64,000 bases of DNA, from NCBI RefSeq assembly GCF_030388245.1, contig NZ_CP098361.1:805001-869000 (forward strand). Direction: 5' to 3'. The DNA is from Paracoccus sp. TOH (GTDB lineage: Bacteria; Pseudomonadota; Alphaproteobacteria; Rhodobacterales; Rhodobacteraceae). The notes beneath the pieces were generated by a model. It saw only the letters and a list, made by a program, of their open reading frames with translations. It was not told the DNA's origin and searched no databases. The translations under genes were made by a program, and so were the position numbers. The stretch's first letter is position 1. Each line of letters begins with the position of its first letter. Below are positions 34,518-43,146 of the stretch, piece by piece.

Positions 34518-35741
34518 ATGACCAGTGTTTCCTTACCGGAAGGCGTTACTGGCGAGAGGGAGAGCCTCGACTGGAGGTTGATGTTACCTCTATTCGCTAT
34601 TGTCAGCCTCTATGCCGCCGGTATCGGTGCGGTTCTGCCCGTTCTGCCGTTCTATTTGCGTGAGATGGGGGCGAGCCCTCTGGTATTCGGCCTGGTGCTT
34701 GCCACGGAAGCGTTGAGCCAGTCTGCCGCATCGCCTCTGCTCGGCCAACTTTCCGACCGTTTCGGGCGAAAGCGGGTTCTTCTAGCCAGCCAGACCGTCG
34801 CAGTTGTCAGCCTGCTACTGCTCGCCCTCGCGCAAAGCATTTTCACCGTCCTGCTGGCACGTTTCCTGTTTGGTTTCACGGCCGGCAACTTCTCGGCCGC
34901 CGCCGCGTATGCGGCGGACAACAGCTCGCCGACCACCCGACGCCAGGCGATTGGCGTCGTACATGCCGGGCTTGGCCTTGGGGCGATCGTCGGCGCGGGT
35001 CTTTCAAGCATTCTGTCCGAAATCTCTTTGACCGCGCCAATCTACATGGCCCTGGCACTGTCCGTTTCCGGTGTCGTCGTCACAACCTTCGGCCTGAAAG
35101 GCGGCAAGGTGGTGGAGCAGGCTAAGGGCGAGGCCGACCAAGCGAAAATCTCATTCCGGGCAATAACCAGCTCACCAGTGATACGGGTGCTCATTGTCGT
35201 GATGCTGTGCCACTTCTTCGCATATGGAATGTATACTTCGCAGCTCCCAATTTTCCTTGCCGACAGATTTGTGTGGAACGGCCACGCTCTTGGGCCGCGC
35301 GAGTTCAGCTACATCATAGCGGCGGACGGTGTGATCAACATATTCGTCCAGCTTTTCCTGCTCGGATGGCTCGGCAAGCTCTTCTCGGAGCGCCGGCTGA
35401 TAGTCCTGATCTTCGCCCTCATTTGCACTGGTTTCGTTAGCGCCGGGCTGGCGAGCACCATTCCCGTCCTCGCCTTTGCCGTGCTCTGCATCAGCACAGG
35501 GGATGCTCTAGCGAAGCCCACATATCTTGCGGCGCTGTCAGTCCATGTCCCTTCCGAGCGGCAAGGCGTCGTCATGGGAACAGGACAGGCATTGGTCGCT
35601 GTGACGGATATCACCTCTCCGGTTGTGGCGGGCTTCATTCTCGGTTTAGGGCTTTATGAAGCATGGATCGGGGCGGCGGTGGCAATCGCCATCATCGGAG
35701 CTTTTATCGCGGCAAGGAAACTGCGAGGAATGAAAGCATGA
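34518..35741 (+). CDS. MFS transporter, multidrug/tetracycline-efflux (TetA-like) type
   Basis: This 407-residue major facilitator protein has about 12 transmembrane helices. Motif A is GQLSDRFGRKRVLL (near residue 75), and the first half contains the typical RFLFGFTAGNFSAAAAY stretch. It starts 1 nt after the MDR stop. Motif A with a matching substrate pore resembles proton-driven drug antiporters. As the last gene of the MarR-controlled unit it would export the monooxygenase substrate or product. Which drug or metabolite is unknown. Confidence 0.9.
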   Translation: MTSVSLPEGVTGERESLDWRLMLPLFAIVSLYAAGIGAVLPVLPFYLREMGASPLVFGLVLATEALSQSAASPLLGQLSDRFGRKRVLLASQTVAVVSLLLLALAQSIFTVLLARFLFGFTAGNFSAAAAYAADNSSPTTRRQAIGVVHAGLGLGAIVGAGLSSILSEISLTAPIYMALALSVSGVVVTTFGLKGGKVVEQAKGEADQAKISFRAITSSPVIRVLIVVMLCHFFAYGMYTSQLPIFLADRFVWNGHALGPREFSYIIAADGVINIFVQLFLLGWLGKLFSERRLIVLIFALICTGFVSAGLASTIPVLAFAVLCISTGDALAKPTYLAALSVHVPSERQGVVMGTGQALVAVTDITSPVVAGFILGLGLYEAWIGAAVAIAIIGAFIAARKLRGMKA

Positions 35742-35759
35742 ACGCCGATGCGTAGCCGG

Positions 35760-35939
35760 TCAGACTCTCCCAATGCAGCCATGGGCCGTCTTTACGGCAT
35801 GATCGAATTGGTCGATGCCTGCCGCCACCCGCTCAACGAAATGGCGTCCGGCTCCGGTCAGTCGGACGTCCCGTGCATGGTGTTCGAATGGGATGACACA
35901 CCAAGGTCTTCTTCCAAGGTTTTCACGCGGGTCCTGACC
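35760..35939 (-). pseudogene. LysR regulator remnant (N-terminal part, frameshifted)
   Basis: Read on the minus strand, KTLEEDLGVS is followed, after a one-base frame change, by ARDVRLTGAGRHFVERVAAG and IDQFDHAVKTA, ending at TGA 35762-35760. This is the end of a LysR winged helix and the start of its linker helix. The 5' part (winged-helix start) is cut off at about 35940, where the IS-like sequence begins. It is not functional. Confidence 0.7.
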
Positions 35940-36093
35940 CTAGGTCGTGTTGACAACAGGGATTCCGCTGGTCGGCGACCCATGATTCAAGCCCATCTCT
36001 GCGTAGGAGATGATCTTGGCGCGCAATCTGATATCCGACGATGAGTGGGCCTTCTTCGAGGGCTTCATTCGTGCCGTCCGGCACCCGAATGAG
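35940..36093 (+). mobile_element. Left end of an IS5-type insertion sequence, truncated
   Basis: From about 35941 the sequence GGTCGTGTTGACAACAGG looks like the terminal part and leader of an IS5-group element. It is followed by ATG 36010 and the typical transposase N-terminus ARNLISDDEWAFF (residues 4-16). The homology stops near residue 28, so less than a tenth of the transposase remains. The exact terminal repeat could not be checked without its partner end. Confidence 0.6.
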
Positions 36094-36960
36094 GCGCTTG
36101 CGAAGGATCTGATCGACAGACTCGCCCACGATAGGAACGCGCAGGAGGCTTTCGTTTCCGAAGCCGAACGGCGCAGCGGCCGCACAAGGCGGGACCGGAT
36201 CGAAGGCATGGTGCTCGATTGGTTTTGTCGAGGGATTCAGGAGGCCTGCGATCAGCTCTCCGACTGGCTTGAAGCGCGGCGCCAGGATGCTCGGCAGACG
36301 CAGGATCACAGCCGAGAGCGGCTGCTGCGCGCACTCGGCTCCGTACGCAAGGCCCTGGACACTGGCGTTTGGGGGCCGGCCGAAGGCGAAGGCAGACTTG
36401 CCGAAGCGTCTGGTCTCGTTCTGGCCGAGAAGCTCGATGATTTGCGGAAACTCATCGAAGGTCGGACGGCACTTTCGGTCACGCCGCGCGTGCACGACCT
36501 GTTCGAAGCCCCGCTACTGCGACTGCCCGGCGGCTGTCAGGACCGGACCGAGGATGACGGTCCCGTCTTTGAAACTGAGCGTGCGTTACGCGATCATCGC
36601 CTTGCCGCCGCGCTCGCTCGACCCGAGCTGATCCCACCGGATGCGGCTCTCGCGCTCGACGCGCGGCTCAAGGAGACAGCGGTGCTCGCTGCGCAGCGCC
36701 TTCTTGACCGACTGAACGAGAGCGACCTACCCAAAGATCAATACGACGGCCGACGGCAGCAGCTCGACGAGGTACTCGAAGCTCCCCGTCGAAAGGCGCG
36801 CGAGCGTGTGGCGCGTCTTCGGCAATCCTTGACGACGATCGGCTACCTTGATCTCGACGCCGCAACGACGCTGTCCGGTGATCTGTCGCGCCTCGCCCTC
36901 ATCGATTCCGCCTTGGCTCCCAACGACAGATCGCGCGTGCGGGGCAAAGGCTGGCTCTAA
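36010..36960 (+). pseudogene. Chimeric ORF: transposase N-terminus fused to a helical fragment of unknown origin
   Basis: This 316-residue frame has a good ribosome site (TAGGAG) and an IS5 transposase start in residues 1-28. After PNEALAKDLIDRLAHDRN the sequence changes to a charged, helix-rich region (REDRIEG-like, EARRQDARQTQ, LRALGSVRKALDTG) to the end at VRGKGWL. I do not recognise the second part; it looks like the C-terminal part of a larger island protein joined in frame by deletion. Codon use there is like a real gene. It may be expressed as a fusion, so decay is probable but not certain. Confidence 0.55.
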
Positions 36961-37030
36961 TCCATCCCAGGGCGTGGCCCATCCGCATCGCTCAAGATCG
37001 CAATCAGTAGCATTCAACCGCAAACATAAA

Positions 37031-37051
37031 GGCGGGTATGATGGCGGGTAT
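37031..37051. repeat. Short direct repeat GGCGGGTAT x2 near the tRNA-Ser 3' end
   Basis: GGCGGGTAT occurs at 37031-37039 and 37043-37051 with a 12-bp period. It lies 42 bp from the tRNA 3' end in the AT-rich spacer at the island's right edge. It may be an arm-type integrase site; that is only a guess. Confidence 0.3.
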
Positions 37052-37092
37052 AACGCCACAATGGCGATTTTTCATATAAATATCAATAAAGT

Positions 37093-37182
37093 TGGCGGAG
37101 AGGGTGGGATTCGAACCCACGGAACCCGTGAAGGCTCAACGGTTTTCGAGACCGCCCCGTTCGACCACTCCGGCACCTCTCC
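37093..37182 (-). tRNA. tRNA-Ser (anticodon CGA)
   Basis: On the minus strand the 90-nt sequence runs from GGAGAGG to CCA. The acceptor arms GGAGAGG and CCTCTCC pair; the anticodon stem GCGGT/ACCGT closes the loop CTCGAAA, giving anticodon CGA (reads UCG). A long variable arm and GGTTCGAATCC T-loop are present, as in class II serine tRNAs, and CCA is encoded. Its 3' end faces the scarred island at 31059-37092, a common integration site. Confidence 0.96.
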
Positions 37183-37204
37183 GCGCTTTCTGGGTGGTGG
37201 CGGG

Positions 37205-37233
37205 GATTTAGACGGGCGGGGGTTGAAGCGCAA
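37205..37233 (-). promoter_or_regulatory. Sigma-70-like promoter of tRNA-Ser
   Basis: On the minus strand, TTGCGC (37233-37228) and TAAATC (37210-37205) are 17 bp apart, and the -10 ends 22 bp before the tRNA 5' end. Confidence 0.5.
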
Positions 37234-37319
37234 GGGGCTTCGCGCGAAAACCGCGAAAATTTTCTTGCGAGGTGGATCATGGCAGCAGGCGCGCAAAACC
37301 GGGGGCAGGGGGCGCCGTC

Positions 37320-38447
37320 ATGCCCCTGCTGATCGGGCCCATCGCCCATCCGCTGATGCGCGCCCAACTCGCCCCGCAGGCCGTCGAGGCCGCGCCGGTC
37401 CTGGGCGCGCTGCAGGGCGGCGGGATGGCGGGCATCGCCCCGCAGGGCTGGCCGCGGTTGCTGGCCGGCGACCGGATGCTGCCGGTCTGGCAGACCGGCT
37501 GGACCCCGGCGCTGCGCCGCTATGCCGAGATCTTCGGCCTGGAGCCGCAGGACCATGATGGCCGGGCGCTGCTGGGCCTGGGCGAACCCGCCGCGGAGGC
37601 GGACGAATGGCAGCCGGCGCTGGCCGCGGCGCTGGCGGCATGGCTGCTGCGCCTGCCTGCATCGCGCCCTGCCGGGGATCTGCGCCGGCGCTTGCCGATG
37701 ATCGCCACCTGGGTCGCCTCGCGCCAGCGTGCCGCGGGCGAAAATCCCGGCCTGCCGCATGTCGGGCCGGCCGGCTCGCCTCGTACCCGCATCGATTCGG
37801 TCGAGGAGCCCTATTCCGCGTATTTCTCGATGGAGGAGATCCGGCTGAGCCAGCGCCGCAACGACGGCGATTGGACCCCGCCGCTGTTGCGCGCCGTCTT
37901 CGTCTCGGGCGATGCGACGGTGGTGCTGCCCTGGGATCCGGTGCGCGACCGGGTCATGCTGATCGACCAGCTGCGCGCCGGGCCGCTGGCGCGCGGCGAT
38001 GCCCAGCCCTGGCTCTACGAGACGGTGGCCGGCCGCGTCGATGCCGGCGAGACCCCGGAACAGGCCGCCCGGCGCGAGGCGGTCGAGGAGACGGGCATCG
38101 CTCTGACGCGGCTGATCCCGGCACCGCACAACTATCCCAGCCCCGGGGCGATGGCGGAATACCTCTATCTTTATGTCGGCATCGCCGATCTGCCCGACGA
38201 CAGCGCCGGCCTCGGCGGGCTCGCGACCGAGGACGAGGACATCCGCTCGCACCTGATCCCGCGGGCCGAGCTGACGCGGATGGCGCTGGCGGGCGAGATC
38301 CGCAACGGCCCGCTGTTGAACCTGGCGTTGTGGCTGGAGCTGCGACATGCCGAGATCCGGCAGAGCCTGGACGCGGCGATGCCCGGCGCGGCGGATCCGG
38401 GCCGGTTGGACCGTCCGGGGTTGCCGCCGTCGACCGGCGGCGTGTAA
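37320..38447 (+). CDS. trgB: TrgB-like NUDIX hydrolase
   Basis: This 375-residue protein carries a complete NUDIX box, GRVDAGETPEQAARREAVEETGI (given here by its key residues G, E, REAVEE, G) near residue 240, so it likely hydrolyses ADP-ribose or another nucleoside diphosphate derivative. The N-terminal 150 residues resemble a degenerate gamma-glutamylcyclotransferase (AIG2-like) fold. The order NUDIX-cysK matches the tellurite-resistance locus trgB-cysK described in Rhodobacter sphaeroides, which gives the symbol. ATG 37320 has CAGGGGG upstream. Its role in oxidative or tellurite stress is taken from that relative. Confidence 0.8.
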   Translation: MPLLIGPIAHPLMRAQLAPQAVEAAPVLGALQGGGMAGIAPQGWPRLLAGDRMLPVWQTGWTPALRRYAEIFGLEPQDHDGRALLGLGEPAAEADEWQPALAAALAAWLLRLPASRPAGDLRRRLPMIATWVASRQRAAGENPGLPHVGPAGSPRTRIDSVEEPYSAYFSMEEIRLSQRRNDGDWTPPLLRAVFVSGDATVVLPWDPVRDRVMLIDQLRAGPLARGDAQPWLYETVAGRVDAGETPEQAARREAVEETGIALTRLIPAPHNYPSPGAMAEYLYLYVGIADLPDDSAGLGGLATEDEDIRSHLIPRAELTRMALAGEIRNGPLLNLALWLELRHAEIRQSLDAAMPGAADPGRLDRPGLPPSTGGV

Positions 38448-38481
38448 ACCGGGCGGGAACATCCTGCGAAAGGCCAAGCCC

Positions 38482-39513
38482 ATGCGCATCTGCCCCGATC
38501 TTGCCTCTGCCATCGGAAACACCCCTCTGATCCGGCTGCGCCGGGCCTCGGAAGAAACCGGCTGCGAGATCCTGGGCAAGGCCGAGTTCATGAATCCGGG
38601 CCAATCGGTCAAGGACCGGGCCGCGCTCTACATCATCAAGGACGCGGTGGAACGGGGCGAGCTGAAGCCCGGCGGCACCATCGTCGAGGGCACGGCCGGC
38701 AATACCGGCATCGGCCTGGCACTGGTCGGCGCCTCGATGGGCTTCCGCTCGGTCATCGTCATTCCCGAGACGCAGAGCCAGGAAAAAAAGGATATGCTGC
38801 GGCTGGCCGGCGCCGAGCTGGTCGAGGTGCCCGCGCAGCCCTACAAGAACCCCAACAATTACGTGCGCTATTCCGGCCGCCTGGCCGAGGAACTGGCGCG
38901 GACCGAGCCGAACGGCGCCATCTGGGCCAACCAGTTCGACAATGTCGCCAACCGGCAGGCGCATCTGGAGACCACCGGCCCCGAGATCTGGGAACAGACC
39001 GGCGGCCGGGTGGACGGCTTCGTCTGCGCGGTCGGCTCGGGCGGGACGCTGGCGGGGGTCGCCATGGCGCTGCAACCCAAGGGCGTCAAGATCGGCCTGG
39101 CCGACCCGGAGGGCGCGGCGCTTTACAGCTTCTATACCGAGGGCGTCTTCGACAGCCCCGGCTCGTCGATCACCGAGGGCATCGGCCAGGGTCGGATCAC
39201 CGCCAACCTGGAAGGCTTCACGCCGGATTTCGCCTATCGCATCCCGGATGCCGAGGCGCTGCCGGTGATCTTCGACCTGCTGGAGCGGGAAGGGCTTTGC
39301 CTGGGCGGCTCGTCGGGGGTGAACGTGGCCGGCGCCATCCGCATGGCCAAGGACATGGGCCCCGGTCACACCATCGTGACGGTGCTTTGCGATTATGGCA
39401 CGCGTTACCAGACCAAGCTTTTCAACCCGGAATTCCTGCGGGCCAAGGGCCTGCCGGTGCCGGAATGGCTGGCCCGCAAGCCTGCCGATCTGCCCGAAGT
39501 CTACGAGGACTGA
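38482..39513 (+). CDS. cysK: Cysteine synthase A
   Basis: This 343-residue PLP enzyme (O-acetylserine sulfhydrylase) makes cysteine from O-acetylserine and sulfide. The PLP lysine is in NPGQSVKDRAAL (near residue 44), the substrate loop is GTAGNTGIG, and the phosphate-binding loop is GSGGTLAG. The ATG at 38482 begins the family core MRICPDLASAIGNTPLI. It lies 34 bp after the NUDIX gene and 8 bp before the mechanosensitive channel gene, so the three may be one transcript. Confidence 0.95.
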   Translation: MRICPDLASAIGNTPLIRLRRASEETGCEILGKAEFMNPGQSVKDRAALYIIKDAVERGELKPGGTIVEGTAGNTGIGLALVGASMGFRSVIVIPETQSQEKKDMLRLAGAELVEVPAQPYKNPNNYVRYSGRLAEELARTEPNGAIWANQFDNVANRQAHLETTGPEIWEQTGGRVDGFVCAVGSGGTLAGVAMALQPKGVKIGLADPEGAALYSFYTEGVFDSPGSSITEGIGQGRITANLEGFTPDFAYRIPDAEALPVIFDLLEREGLCLGGSSGVNVAGAIRMAKDMGPGHTIVTVLCDYGTRYQTKLFNPEFLRAKGLPVPEWLARKPADLPEVYED

Positions 39514-39521
39514 ACCGGCCC

Positions 39522-42008
39522 ATGCCTTCTGCCCCGTCCCGGCCCCAGGCCCGCCGCGCGCCCCGCCATGCCCTGCTGTCCCGCTTCGCGACGGTCGCCG
39601 TCGTGCTGCTGCTGGCCTTGTCGCTGGGGCTGGCGCGGCCGGCCCTGGCCCAGGATCCGCAGGCACCGGATTACGACGCCTGGAACAAGTTGGCCGAACA
39701 GGCCGAGCAGATCCTGGAATCCGGCTCGGCCAATGATGCGCGGCTGCAGACCATCCGCGACGAGGTGGTGAAATGGCGCGAGCGCTTCAAGGAGGCGCAG
39801 GGCATCAACGCCACCCGCATCGCCACGCTCAAGGACCAGATCGCCGCACTTGGCCCGGCGCCGACCGAAGGGCAGACGGAATCCGAAGACATCGCCGCCC
39901 GTCGCAAGGAGTTGAACGAACAGCTCTCGACCCTGCAGGCGCCGGGGCTGCAGGCGGTGGAATCGCATGGCCGCGCCGATGGCATCGTCACCCAGATCGA
40001 CCAGACGCTGCGCGCCCGCCAGACCTTTGCGCTGATCCGCAAGACGCCCTCGCCGCTGAATCCGGCGAACTGGCCGCCGGCCATGGCCGAGGCCGGCCAG
40101 GTCGCAGGCAAGATCTATGCCGAGGCGCGCGACCGCTGGGACAGCACCGGCGGCATGTCTGGCTTCACCGCGCGGCTGCCGGCCATCGCGGGCTTCCTGC
40201 TGGTGGCGCTGCTGCTGCTGTCGCGCGGTCGGCACTGGATCGACTCGTTGCCGTCGCGGCTGTCGGCGCGGGCCAGCGAGCGGTCGCGGGCGGCGCTGAT
40301 CTTCGGGGTCTCGCTGGGCCAGATCGCCATTCCGCTGATCGGGGTGATCCTGTTCGCGGCGGCCTTGGGCGCGACCGACCTGTTCGACGACTGGGGCCTG
40401 CCGCTCTTGCGCTCGGTGCCGGCGGCGGGGCTGTCCTTCTTCGGCGGCATCTGGCTGGCGCGCGGGCTGTTCCCGGCCCCCGACACCGGCGTGCAGCCGC
40501 CCCTGCCGATGAGCGCCGAGCGCCGCGCCAAGGCGCAGTTCCGCGCCACGCTGCTGGCCTCGGCCCTGGCGCTGCACCAGCTTTTCGCCCGCACCATCCT
40601 GCCGCTGTCCGGCTTTCACAGCCAGAACGACACCGGCACCGTCCCCGAAAGGCTCAGCGAGGCCTCGGCCGGGGTCTGGCACCTCCTGCTGGTGCTGTTC
40701 GGCGCCTTCTGCTTGTTCCAGCTTTGCAACGTGCTGCGCGGCCTGCGCCCGAACGAGGCTTCCGAGACGCCGGATTACCGCATCCGCGTGGTGAACTTTC
40801 TGGCCATGGCCGGCCGGCTTCTGGCGCTGGTGACGCCGGTTCTGGCGGCGGCGGGCTATGTGACGGCGGGGAATGCGCTGCTTTGGGCCGCGGTTCTGAC
40901 GCTGGCGCTGGTCGGGCTGCTGATCATCCTGCAGGATTTCATCGCCGATTTCTATGCCATGGCCAAGGGCGGCGACCAGTCGGCGCGGGACGCGCTGATG
41001 CCGGTGCTGGTCGGCTTCGCGCTGATCTTGCTGTCGCTGCCGCTGTTCGCGCTGATCTGGGGCGCGCGGGTCAGCGACCTGGCCGAGGCCTGGACCAAGG
41101 CGCAGCAGGGCTTTGCCTTCGGCGGCGTGCGGCTGTCGCCCATGGCCATCCTGACCTTCCTGATCGTCTTCGCGGTCGGCTATTCGCTGACCAGTTTCGT
41201 GCAGGGCGCCTTCCGCAGCTCGATCCTGCCCAAGACCCGGATGGATGCGGGCGGGCAGAATGCGGTCTCGTCGATGATCGGCTATGTCGGGGTGGCGCTG
41301 GCGGCGGTCTTTGCCGTCACCTCGGCGGGGATCGACCTGACCTCGCTGGCATTCGTGGCTGGTGCGCTGTCGGTCGGCATCGGTTTCGGCATGCAGCAGG
41401 TGGTGTCGAATTTCGTCTCGGGCATTATCCTGCTGGTCGAGCGGCCGATCGCGGTCGGCGACTGGATCGAGGTCGGCGGCCAGCAGGGCACGGTGCGCAA
41501 GATGGCGGTGCGCGCCACCCAGATCGAGACCTTCGACCGCACCCAGGTGATCGTTCCGAACTCGAACCTGATCACCCAGCCGGTGACCAACTGGACGCGC
41601 GGCAGCCTGGTCGGGCGGATCATCGTGCCGGTGACGGTAACCGTGGCGACCGACAGCCGGCTGGTCAGCGATCTGCTGCGCGAAATCGCCGAGGATCAGC
41701 CGACGGTGCTGGTCAACCCCGCCCCCGCGGTGCTGCTGCGCAGCATTGCCCCGACCGGCCAGAATTTCGAATTGCGCGCCATGCTGTCGGACATCAACGG
41801 CGGCGCCTCGGTGGTGTCCGAGATCAACCACCAGATCCTTGAGCGCTTCGCGGCGGCGGGGATCGTGCTGCCCGGCAGTGTGCGCATCGCGCAGGACATC
41901 TTCCTGCACAAGAGCGAGGGCGAGGACAAGACCGTGGGTGAGGGTGAGGGCGAGGACGAAACCGCGCCCGAGGCCGCCCCCCGGCCCGTGCCGCCGCATC
42001 AGGCCTGA
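39522..42008 (+). CDS. Large MscS-family mechanosensitive channel with DUF3772-type periplasmic domain
   Basis: This 828-residue protein begins with a signal peptide (VAVVLLLALSLGLARPALAQ) and a helical periplasmic domain of the DUF3772 kind up to about residue 210. Several transmembrane segments follow, then the MscS pore helix and beta domain (LSVGIGFGMQQVVSNFVSG, VERPIAVGDWIEV). The C-terminal 60 residues are acidic. It is a pressure-relief channel of the inner membrane, much larger than E. coli MscS (about 286 residues), similar in plan to MscK. It starts 8 bp after cysK. Confidence 0.9.
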   Translation: MPSAPSRPQARRAPRHALLSRFATVAVVLLLALSLGLARPALAQDPQAPDYDAWNKLAEQAEQILESGSANDARLQTIRDEVVKWRERFKEAQGINATRIATLKDQIAALGPAPTEGQTESEDIAARRKELNEQLSTLQAPGLQAVESHGRADGIVTQIDQTLRARQTFALIRKTPSPLNPANWPPAMAEAGQVAGKIYAEARDRWDSTGGMSGFTARLPAIAGFLLVALLLLSRGRHWIDSLPSRLSARASERSRAALIFGVSLGQIAIPLIGVILFAAALGATDLFDDWGLPLLRSVPAAGLSFFGGIWLARGLFPAPDTGVQPPLPMSAERRAKAQFRATLLASALALHQLFARTILPLSGFHSQNDTGTVPERLSEASAGVWHLLLVLFGAFCLFQLCNVLRGLRPNEASETPDYRIRVVNFLAMAGRLLALVTPVLAAAGYVTAGNALLWAAVLTLALVGLLIILQDFIADFYAMAKGGDQSARDALMPVLVGFALILLSLPLFALIWGARVSDLAEAWTKAQQGFAFGGVRLSPMAILTFLIVFAVGYSLTSFVQGAFRSSILPKTRMDAGGQNAVSSMIGYVGVALAAVFAVTSAGIDLTSLAFVAGALSVGIGFGMQQVVSNFVSGIILLVERPIAVGDWIEVGGQQGTVRKMAVRATQIETFDRTQVIVPNSNLITQPVTNWTRGSLVGRIIVPVTVTVATDSRLVSDLLREIAEDQPTVLVNPAPAVLLRSIAPTGQNFELRAMLSDINGGASVVSEINHQILERFAAAGIVLPGSVRIAQDIFLHKSEGEDKTVGEGEGEDETAPEAAPRPVPPHQA

Positions 42009-42020
42009 GGCAAGCGGCGG

Positions 42021-43091
42021 CTAGCGGCGCAGCCCGCTGGACGGTTCCTGCTCTGGCAGGCCCTCCTGCGACAACAGGATGGCGACCGGGCGCAACCAGG
42101 GGATCTGCGCGCAGACGATCATCACCGCCACCATGATCGGCACCGCCAGAAAGGTGCCGGCGATGCCCCAGACCACGCCCCAGAAGGCCAGCGACAACAC
42201 GATCCCGAACGAGGACAGCCGCAGCGTCTGGCCCAGCAGCATCGGGTCGAAGACATTGCCGACCACGAACTGCACCGCCGTGATCAAACCGCCCAAGGTC
42301 AGCGTCAGCGTCGGATCGCCGGTCTGCGCCAGAACCAGGACGATGGCGATGACCGTGGCGATGATCGAGCCCAGCGTCGGGATGAAATTCAGAATGAAGG
42401 TCAGCATGGCGATCGCCCCGGCCAGCTCCAGCCCGGCCAGCCGGAAGATCGCCCAGATCAGCGCGGCGGTGACGGCGCTGATCCCGGCCTTGACCACCAG
42501 ATAGCGGTTCACCCGGCGCATGATGACATGCACCGTGCCCAGCACCTGCCGGGCGCGGTCGGGGTCGCCGGTCAACCGCTCGATCTTGACCGGGAACCAG
42601 ATCCGCTCGCTGAACATGAAGCCGACGAAGGTCAGGATCAGCACCGAGCCCGAGATCAGGTTCGAGGCCTGCGCCGCGGCCGAGCGCAGCCAGCCGGCGA
42701 CGTCGATATTGCCCGTGAAGGTGGCGATGGCCTCTTGCGCGCCGGGGCCCCAGCGCTGGCTGAGGCTGGACAGCACCGCCTGCGCCCGGTCGGCATAGGC
42801 GATGGCGGTCGAGACCACCTCGTTCACCTGCGCCACTACCGCCGTTGCCGCCCAGAGCAGGCCGACGGCGATGGCGATCAGCGCCAGCGTCGTCGCCAGC
42901 CAGTTCGGCACCTTGAGCCGCGCAAAGGCCGAGATCGCATCGCTGGTCAGCGAGAAGATGATGATGGCGAAGGCCAGACAGATCAGGATGAAACGGGCCT
43001 GAACCAGCAGGAACAGGATCAGGCCGAAGGCGATGACGCCCAGGAAGCCGGTCCGCAACCGCTCGCTCAGCTGCGAGTCATGCCTGTTCAA
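42021..43091 (-). CDS. AI-2E family transporter (PerM-like permease)
   Basis: This 356-residue membrane protein has about eight transmembrane helices with the family's central block LTLGGLITAVQFVVGNVFDP and C-terminal LAVPIMVAVMIVCAQIP. Family members export small solutes or act in Na+/H+ exchange; evidence for autoinducer-2 export is limited to a few members. It is convergent with the MscS gene (12 bp between stops) and lies downstream of gyrA on the same strand, separated by a hairpin. Confidence 0.88.
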   Translation of the reverse strand: MNRHDSQLSERLRTGFLGVIAFGLILFLLVQARFILICLAFAIIIFSLTSDAISAFARLKVPNWLATTLALIAIAVGLLWAATAVVAQVNEVVSTAIAYADRAQAVLSSLSQRWGPGAQEAIATFTGNIDVAGWLRSAAAQASNLISGSVLILTFVGFMFSERIWFPVKIERLTGDPDRARQVLGTVHVIMRRVNRYLVVKAGISAVTAALIWAIFRLAGLELAGAIAMLTFILNFIPTLGSIIATVIAIVLVLAQTGDPTLTLTLGGLITAVQFVVGNVFDPMLLGQTLRLSSFGIVLSLAFWGVVWGIAGTFLAVPIMVAVMIVCAQIPWLRPVAILLSQEGLPEQEPSSGLRR

Positions 43092-43123
43092 TCACATCCC
43101 CTTGGTTTGCCGGCAAGGCGCGG

Positions 43124-43142
43124 CCGGGGCAGGGTGCCCCGG
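43124..43142 (-). terminator. Hairpin downstream of gyrA
   Basis: GC-rich arms CCGGGGC (43124-43130) and GCCCCGG (43136-43142) pair over 7 bp with a 5-base loop, 5 bp past the gyrA stop. It has no T-run on the gyrA strand, so termination may be partial. Confidence 0.5.
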
Positions 43143-43146
43143 CGGT

